Shown here one piece after another: positions 57,201-64,000 of a stretch of DNA of 64,000 nt. Origin of the DNA: Nemophila menziesii (Eukaryota; Streptophyta; Magnoliopsida; Boraginales; Hydrophyllaceae). Position numbers and translations under genes: made by a program. The DNA lies in contig JARWIR010000003.1 in assembly GCA_029959085.1 (NCBI GenBank), positions 38,446,484 through 38,510,483 on the forward strand. Direction: 5' to 3'. The notes beneath the pieces were generated by a model. That model was not told where the DNA came from, ran no database searches, and saw only the letters and a program-made list of their open reading frames with translations. How positions within the stretch are numbered: the first letter of the stretch is position 1; every line of letters starts with the position of its first letter.

Positions 57201-57845
57201 TTAGTTTCTCCTTTGAGCCACTGAAGCATGATTTTACGTTGTATTTAGATCCCCTTCCACGACCCATTTATCTTTAGCTCTAGCTTTTTAGAAAGATTAT
57301 TCTTGGTCCCAAATATTGTCCAAAGAGAGAGATATCGATTTCATTTCTTTGACGACTACAATTGATGCAACCATATTTTGTATCTTCCCAAGCCAATATT
57401 GAAGATATTTGATGAGAGGTGAGTTATTCCTAATATTCTTCTTGCTCCACTAAAAAAAGAGTTAGTAATCACTTTCTTTTTCAGGATTTTACCAATCCTA
57501 TCCAAATCTCCACAAACTCACTCAAGAGAATTAAATAATCCCTCTACAAATAGGTTCATCAACCCATAAGTGTTCAAGATTAAAAAGTTTCTTGATGGGT
57601 GAAAAAGAAGTCCTACAATCCACAAAGAGTGGCGAGTGGCTAGAGCAACAGTAGAAAGGACTAAGAGCAGTGCACTTGGGAAAAGAATGATTTGGTTTGA
57701 CGAATGTTGTTTGTAATGATGTAAGGATGCTTTTGGATATTATATTCTGGTGATTTGGTGGTGTTTTTATGGTAGGTGAAGGTTTGGGTTGAGCTTCAAT
57801 GGAGTTTGGGTGGTTGGGGAAGAAGAAAGAGGTTAGGGTTTGATT
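54212..57845 (-). mobile_element. Decayed LINE, 3' end complete
   Basis: The poly(A) tail is the T run at 54212-54220 followed (on +) by CTTTGGCAATAG. Reading on the minus strand from the right: leader-like sequence with AAACCCTAACC near 57840, pre-RT and RT pieces from about 57330, an FVDD box near 56250, zf-RVT and RNase H down to about 54370 (RNRNEEADLVARSF-like). The endonuclease and ORF1 seem largely deleted. Target duplications were not identified. Confidence 0.65.
54370..57330 (-). pseudogene. LINE reverse transcriptase and RNase H remnant
   Basis: The best-preserved piece is at 56863-56615 (VGDYKPISCGKFEYKIIASVLVKRM, then ISPTQSDFIRSRFIQDN), the RT fingers region. An RQGNPLSPYLL-like motif near 56395 and an FVDD box near 56250 follow. 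zf-RVT-like and RNase H-like pieces lie left of 55600. A run of eight C on the + strand at about 56970 interrupts the GPDG-type motif region. Many stops are present. Confidence 0.6.
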
Positions 57846-58524
57846 TCAATGTATAAATAAATAACACTTAACCTATTTGGTTGAATTTCTCGCGTCGCGG
57901 CGTGGTATAACACTCCCAGGTCTTTGAGGATTCTGAATTGTGGACTATTTACCTTGTGCGGTAACGCTTTGCTTACTTATGCGACATACTGCCAATATGT
58001 CCTGGTATTACCGCCCTACCCCTTGAACTCTCTAACTTGTTGAGCGTGCTGACCTCATCATAACCTATGTCACATAGCGGTATACCGTCGGTAAGGCAAG
58101 GTATACCGTACCACTCATTCCTTGACTTTGACCTTATACACCGTGTCGAGTCTCACTCCACGATCAAATGTGTGCAGTGGTATTACCGCCGATAAGGGTC
58201 GGTATACTGCTCAAATCGATGAAAGTTTCTAAATTTTGACTGTGGCGTACGCATGGTGACAGTTTGGCATGTTACAAGATAACTCCCGAAGGGTGCGGTA
58301 TACCGCTCGGCTGGATAGTGAGCATGTTTTTTTGCATTTCTTTCACCCAAACTCAACTCAACTAACCTGCACATCAAAAACACCTTCTACCTTTTTCATT
58401 AACTATAATATACACTGAAACATGAATTGAATTACTAATAAACATTAAGAAAATAAAATTAATACTAACAAAGCATTTAAATACGTGGGTTGTCTCCCAA
58501 GAAGCAGTTTTGTTTATTACGTCT

Positions 58525-59245
58525 TTACGTTCGACATGCTACTTGCCACAAAAATGGTATTGAGGCTCTTGCGGTAGTCCTCCGCTTAAACTCGTTTCTT
58601 CCTTGCACTCGTAATTTTGGAACTTTCCCACCTGAAATTTGATTCATTCGATCTTTGAAATGGGGTGGGTAAGTTCTCCATTTCGGCTTCTTGTTTTCAT
58701 GACAAAACTCATTCTTTACCGCGTGATAATTGATGACCGTCTCAAACTGTATAAGCTCTTTATTCTTCTCTTCAATCTCGCGTTCATCTTTGGAAGGCAT
58801 AGAGTAGTTTCCCCTTATTACCCTACTCTCGCGGTGCAACACCTTACCTTCACAACACTTATTGAGAATTTTCAATGGTAGGGGTGGTACTAATTTTTTG
58901 AATACCCCTTGATCCTCAACGGGTCCAGTTCTACTTTCTTGATCATGTGCACACTCCATAAGGCTTGCAATCTATTTTTTTGGCTTCTAGGACTTGTATT
59001 GCTACCCCTTTTACCACCATGCTAACAAGATTTTCAACCACATAGTAGTTTCCATTCGCATTTGGCAAGGTAGTCATATTACTATCACAAGTGTCTTCTT
59101 TCACTACTTCCTCAACTACTTCTTCCGGTTGATCTATCACATCCATAAGAAGAGTGGAATCTTGATAAGGCTTACTACAAGTCTCGGTGAAGCTAGGATA
59201 TTTATTTTGGGCGTTCCAGGAAATTGCAAGTTGTTTTAACTCCAT
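58525..59245 (-). pseudogene. Gypsy internal ORFs of unknown function
   Basis: Two overlapping minus-strand frames, 59245-58943 (100 codons, acidic, with EEVVEEVVKED) and 58959-58525 (144 codons, basic C-terminus with KWRTYPPHFKDRMNQISGG and NEFKRRTTARASIPFLW), look like one protein split by a frameshift. The position just downstream of the primer binding site is that of gag or an extra ORF, but I see no zinc knuckle or capsid motif. Confidence 0.45.
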
Positions 59246-59758
59246 TTGTATTTTTCTGATGTGGCCTTCATTTCAGCCATGTTTGCTTTGTCTTCTGCCA
59301 TTCTCGCTTGGTGCCTTGCAATTCCTTATCATATTGGCGTATGGAATTTGAAACCGTTTCATTCAAAGATCGGGATGGGGACTCCTCTAGTCTTACAAGT
59401 GGTTACCTACTTGATTGCACGTACTTTAAAATGAAATCATGCTATGTAGAGGGTTGAGATGGCATCTGAGGTTGTGGAATACTTCTGTTCCATTGATTGT
59501 TCCGTCCTTACTCTTGCGGGTGTTGATAAGATGTTTTGTAGAAGTCTCTACCCCATTGTTGATATCCTGAAAAGTCTTCCTTGTAATCGAATGGATCATA
59601 ATTTTAATAGTATCCTCCAGATATTTTTAAAGGAGTTGCTGGATCATTACCCTAAGTATAGCACTCGCAAAAGAGACAAAAACAAAACCAAGCATAAAAT
59701 AAAAAACAACTAAACGCTAATATACTAAATACAAAAACAAAAAAATCTAACTTTATAG

Positions 59759-59776
59759 TCCCCGACAGTGACGACA
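59759..59776 (-). other. Primer binding site, tRNA-Asp type, degenerate
   Basis: The minus strand reads TGTCGTCACTGTCGGGGA six bases inside the LTR end. It matches TGGCGCCGTTGCCGGGGA, the Asp-tRNA complement used by Athila-type elements, at 13 of 18 positions; four of the five differences are transitions. Confidence 0.6.
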
Positions 59777-59782
59777 TAAACT

Positions 59783-61299
59783 TGTCGTCCCCAAATGTGT
59801 GATATAAAAATCAACACAAAAGAAGTGTGACTTCTCGCAAGTGTATGGGTCGTTGACAAGTAATAAAAAGTAAGTCCCATAGTGTATCGTCTCCACAAGG
59901 CCTATCAAGGTTAAATCAATGTGTTTCGCAAGTATAACAATGTAAAGTTGTAAATAAAATGACAATGAAATGAAATTTCTATTGATTTGGTTTTATATTA
60001 TAATTGTTAATATGTAAATGCAATTAAACTAACGGTAAATAAGATGAGAAAGAGAAATCTGAGTCTCGCTAGCAATTCCCAAAGGCAACTAATTCCATGT
60101 TTCTAAATGTAAAAGAAAATTGTTTATTTGTATTAGTCGGGTTCAAAAGTCTTCCTAACTCCCTTCCGGATAGACCTAGAAAGTTATCTTACCATACGTC
60201 GAACGTGGATAATTCAAACCCTAGTGACTACCTGACTAGTCAAGACCTGTCGGCTCACTAACGCACCCCCAGGCGTGTATAAACTATTTTCGCAATTAAA
60301 CCACCATGTCGGTGCCGAATTTAATTACTTAAGCTATTGACTATTTAGCTATGATATGAATAGTGTTAAGACGATTTATATACACAACAGAATTTAAAAT
60401 ACAATATATTTAGATAATATAAAAATCCCAAATCATAAGAATCGTCAAATTAGTATTCCAAGGTTCATGCATAAGCAATTCTCAAGCAGTTAAGGATTTA
60501 ATTCATAATAAAAGAGATGAAAACACTAATTAAAAGTGAAAGAATCATGTTCACTGTGAAAAACTAATAAAAAAGAACTAGAAATTACTGAAAACAGAGG
60601 TGGAATGGTCCAGCAATGGGGGAAATCCTTGCCGTCTTCTTCTTCTTTCTGCTTCAGGCGCTTCTTCTCTTCTCAAATGACTAAAGATGGCTCTGGTTCT
60701 GGCCAAAAATGATTCTCTAATGATATTTTTCTGGTATATATCGGCTTAAAAATGAATTAGGGCTTCCATGGGCTCACAAATTAGGTTAGAATAGCCCTAA
60801 GTCGTTTTTTCCACGTAGAACACTGGTTCAAACCACGACAGCGACAATAAACATAACTTCTTCAATTCAGCTTTGAATTGTAAACTGTCAAATCCCACGT
60901 GCTCATGACTTCAAATCCTCTCTATATATGAAATTTCTCCACCATAATCGTTGTCGATCTCGCATGGAACATGAAATAACCCACTTTCTAAATCTGGTCG
61001 GTACAAGCTTCTGCTTTCTAAAAGTGGTAGAATCTTTCTTTTGCACCTTAGCTTGGAGTTAGGCTTGACTTTTTGACTTCTCCTTATCATTTTGGAATAT
61101 TGTGCTAACCATGTACCTAAAAGCTACACACATAACACACAATAAGGCATAAAATCTCGATAAATAAAAATATATCCAAAATAAGAAGGAAAAGTGAAAT
61201 ACATCGAATATTAGGAAAAAGATCCACCACTTAGGCCCAATAAACACCCAAAAATGTATCCTGTGATTGGATTAATCCATCACAAAAAGAGAGACATTA
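59783..61299 (-). mobile_element. 5' LTR of the truncated Athila-like element
   Basis: On the minus strand it runs from the end of ...GAGACATTA (61299) to ...GGGGACGACA (59783), 1517 bp. The terminal CA at its 5' edge on the + strand appears as TA. It shares the CATACACTTGCG and TTATTGTGTGTTATGTGTGTAG blocks with the other family LTRs and is followed by a primer binding site, which marks it as a 5' LTR. Its right end interrupts a second LTR of the same family (61300-62783). Confidence 0.75.
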
Positions 61300-62783
61300 A
61301 CAAGTAATGAAATGAGTAAGTAAAAGGATGTTTAAAGGATTATAAAAGTTAATGTAATTGTGTTTATAGTTACCATGGTTTAGTGCAAATGCATAAAGTA
61401 AAAGATATGAGTTTGGGTTTTCCAATTGCGAAGTACTAAAGTGCAAATAAATGAAACCAATTATTATTAAACTAATGGGATGAAAATGCAAATGAAAGAC
61501 TAAGATGGGATGATATCTTGAGAGTCTCTAGTAATCCCCACTAGTTATGGATTTTCACGTTTATTGGTATAAGGGCGAATCAGTAATTTAGCAATAGCTG
61601 GGGTTCTGAAATCTCCCTAAATCCCTCCCTGATAAATAGGGTGTTATACTACAATTCTAGGTACCTCTCCTGAGTGAACCTATAACACTTTTAAACGTGG
61701 CCAATCCTAACACAATTAACTATTCGGCTAGTCAAGACCTCCCGGCATAGTAACACACTTCGAACAATTATATATTATTTTCCATAAACCGACCCTCGTC
61801 CCGGGGGATAGTCAAGCTTACTAAATCCAACCCACAACTTGGCCTTCGTAAGGGCTAGAAAATACAATGTGAATATATAATAAATGAAATTCACTCAATT
61901 CATTTCAATAATAATATCCCAAAACACAATAAAAATCATAATCCAAAAGTTAGGGTTCATACTTCATACATTAAGCGTGTATCAAGCTATTTAGTTCATA
62001 ATATAATACTGAAAACTAAGAATTAAAATTATTAAAATAATTCTTAAAACAAAAAATAGAGTAAAATTACTATTTTGATTAAAATGATTCAAAGTCGGAT
62101 GATGAAAAATCACGAAACCCTTCTTCTCATTCCTTATGCTTCTTGCTCCTTGCTGCTCTTTCCCATATGTTTTAGCTCTTTCGAATTATGAAGTGTATGT
62201 TTTTTCCATCTAATAAAAGGTATTGTATGAGTCCGAAAATGTTTTAGGTTCATATGGGTCCCCCTTTTGGGGATCCAAAAGGCCCAAACCGTTTTTACTT
62301 ATTCTTGGCCAAGTTCGAGTCACCGTGGGAGAATGACCATAACTTTTTTTCTCAACTCTAAATCAACTTCTTTCACCTCTCACGCGTCACTGACTTCAAG
62401 CTATTTCCAACTAAAATGAATCAAGTCAAAATCTCTAACCAATTCTACGAGGTGAGTGAAACAAGTTTTGTCAAAACTTTTCGGTAAACGCTCAAGTTCT
62501 TCCAAAGTGACGTTTTGCTTTATTTATGCCTTCACTTGGGTTTGGGTTTGACTTATTGACTTCTCCATATCGTCTTGGGGTTCCATGTCAACCATATACC
62601 TAAAGTCTACACACTTAACAACTGATTAAAGCACAAAAGACTCTAAAAATAGTAATAAGCCCAAAATGAGACAAGAAAGTAAGAAATATCAAATATTAGG
62701 GAATATTACCTCTCTTAGGTCCACTAATCCCCCAAAAAGATGTCTCGTGATATGGTTATTATATCACAAAATACGATACATTA
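61300..62783 (-). mobile_element. Older LTR of the Athila-like family, 3' end lost
   Basis: The minus strand starts TAATGTATCG at 62783 and follows the family layout to ACTTACTCATTTCATTACTTG at 61300, where the neighbouring LTR begins. Comparison with the copy ending at 25465 indicates about 90 bp of the 3' terminus are missing. This fits insertion of the neighbouring element into it followed by loss of the far side. Confidence 0.65.
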
Positions 62784-62849
62784 ACTGGATATTATGTTCT
62801 CTTTTTTTCTTTGTGCAAGATTACAATCGTGCCTAAATGAATCACACAA

Positions 62850-63385
62850 CACTACCGTCAAAATTCATATTTTAATACTTAAAAGGCACATTAAAGATTG
62901 TCCTTTGGTCTCCAAAATTCACATCCTTTGATCTAATCGGATATTTGGACACCGACTATGCGGGATTTTGACCTGATAGAAAGAGCATGGCTATAGGTTG
63001 TCAATTTTCTAGGTTAATTGGTACTTTCATGGTCAAGAAGAAAACAAATTAGCGTATCTATCCATGTCCTAGGCGGAGTATGTGTCATCCAAAAACAGTG
63101 TTTCTCAAATCATTTAGATGAAGCAAATCTTAAAAGATTTTGGGCTTAAATACGAGAAGTTACCCATTTGTTGCGATAACACAAGTGCCATGGACATTAG
63201 AAAGAATATGGTCCAACACTCAAGAATGAAGCACATAGAGATTCAACATCACTTAATTCAAGGCTACTCTAAAAAGGGCTGCATCGTGAATTTGTTAACT
63301 TGGCAAATCGATTGGCTGATATATTCACAAAGTCTCTACCTCAAGATCAATTTGATAAGATATGGTGTGACTTGAGCATGCAAGT
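62850..63385 (+). pseudogene. Ty1/copia RT-RNase H remnant
   Basis: The + strand carries the C-terminal part of copia Pol: an RYLKGT-like segment and a GYLDTDYAG motif near 62940, DRKS near 62976, then an open frame at 63118-63375 with MKQILKDFGLKYEKLPICCDNTSAM and the HSRMKHIEIQHHLI motif. The usual end (LADIFTK-type) is frameshifted at about 63312. Only the end of Pol is present next to the older gypsy LTR, so this copia copy lacks its 5' part. Confidence 0.75.
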
Positions 63386-63494
63386 CCTATGAAGGTACTT
63401 CCCCTATTTATCCCTTAATTTCTTAATTTTTATATTCCTAATAGGGGATAAGAATCAATATAGTTTCACACCACACGATGTGTGAATTTTCTAT

Positions 63495-63502
63495 AGGGGG
63501 GG
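63495..63502 (+). other. Polypurine tract of the copia element
   Basis: AGGGGGGG lies about 110 bp after the end of the copia RNase H, where the plus-strand primer is expected. The 3' LTR should begin immediately after it, at about 63503. Confidence 0.5.
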
Positions 63503-64000
63503 CATAAAAGAAGAAGAACTGTATTCATCTATGGGGGATATTTATTGTTATTATATTAAGACGGAGAAGGATAATGTTAGCCCAAAAGATGTTTTTGATT
63601 GATTGATACACAAAAGACAAAATAAAGAAACTAGTAACTATAGAAAAAGACAAATAGGGATAGACCTTCAGAGATATAGAGAAGCGGAATGCCTAAGAAG
63701 GCCAGTTGAAAATGGCGAAAAGACTATCAGGACGGACCACCGAAGTGACATAGAAGCAGACTGTCTAAGAAGGCCAGTTGGAGATGGAAAGTGGAGAGCA
63801 CGAGAAACGACCTTTAAGGAGCAAAAATGGCGGAATGCTTAAATTAAATTAAAAACTGAAGCTGATAAGATCAAACGAAGGAAAGCAGGAAGATTAGGTC
63901 CGGAAGCCCTAAAAATCTGAATCAGGCCTACGATACCAAAAATTCACATACTTGAGAACATCAAATACACAAGAATATAGTGGGCATCCAAGAAGTCATA
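63503..64000 (+). mobile_element. Probable copia 3' LTR, continues past the window
   Basis: The sequence after the polypurine tract is A/G-rich and includes two copies of a block with CTAAGAAGGCCAGTTG (about 63690 and 63768) about 78 bp apart. The frame at 63603-63842 crosses this tandem repeat and is not a credible gene. The LTR start motif is unclear and its end lies outside the window. Confidence 0.45.

Larger units (their letters stand above)
57846..59782 (-). mobile_element. Internal region of an Athila-like gypsy element, truncated
   Basis: This continues leftward from the 5' LTR at 59783-61299. It opens with a primer binding site (59759-59776), then a coding-like region at 59245-58525, then the phrase GCTTCTTGGGAGACAACCC (minus strand, 58483-58501), which resembles the TTGGGAGGCAACCC motif of plant Athila/Calypso elements. 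A non-coding part with repeated GGTATACCG words follows. No protease, RT or integrase signatures are present, and the 3' LTR is missing. It is a deletion derivative, possibly of the large non-autonomous class. Confidence 0.55.

Noticed and set aside
63603..63842. A 79-codon gene at the right edge
   Set aside because: It lies after the copia polypurine tract and crosses a tandem repeat, so it is most likely LTR sequence.

Overview
This is nuclear DNA from a flowering plant, most likely a eudicot. The evidence is a spliced mitochondrial pentatricopeptide-repeat gene, an intronless EXO70 exocyst gene, a compact five-exon plant gene, plant-type L1 LINEs with a C-terminal RNase H domain, Athila/Tat-like gypsy LTRs, CACTA, Mutator, hAT and Harbinger elements, and a decayed plastid 16S rDNA fragment. 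I could not fix the family or species.

Only three host protein genes are convincing, all on the + strand: a P-class PPR gene (5241-7094, one intron), a five-exon gene for a 185-residue protein I could not name (36022-37468), and an EXO70G-like gene (50289-52226). Nearly everything else is transposable-element sequence, mostly broken by stops and frameshifts, with clear layering.

Layout: 1-1780 is a minus-strand LINE running off the left edge, then two plus-strand LINE 3' fragments (1800-3446), an unassigned AT-rich stretch, a dimeric tRNA-like SINE (4808-5014) and the PPR gene. From 7783 to about 25700 lies a nest. An old minus-strand LINE is split by a hAT element (9192-11896, itself carrying a Harbinger-type MITE and another inverted-repeat element). 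A Mutator-type MITE sits at 15795-15986. A solo gypsy LTR (17732-25465) is split by a second LINE (18502-24702), which is split by another solo LTR of the same gypsy family (18836-20399). Several junctions carry target-site duplications readable by eye. 25700-35900 holds a microscopic LINE insertion, a CCTAGG-rich inverted-repeat element, the 5' part of a Tat-like gypsy element, a third LTR of the same Athila-like family, and a decayed LINE interrupted by a solo copia-type LTR (33368-35011).

After the five-exon gene, a CACTA-like element (37811-48118) hosts a near-full-length LINE (39762-45540) bounded by a 25-bp target-site duplication. Then come minisatellites, the plastid 16S fragment (49424-49775) and EXO70. 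A 1.77-kb Mutator-type element (52330-54098, perfect 9-bp duplication) lies just downstream of EXO70. The right end holds another LINE (54212-57845), a truncated Athila-like element whose 5' LTR is inserted into an older LTR of its own family, and the RNase H to 3' LTR end of a Ty1/copia element that leaves the window.

I see no bacterial-style defence system, CRISPR array, canonical tRNA gene or intact autonomous transposon. The most informative content is the insertion stratigraphy and several short repeat structures that ordinary annotation would miss. All calls are by eye; no alignment or database search was run.
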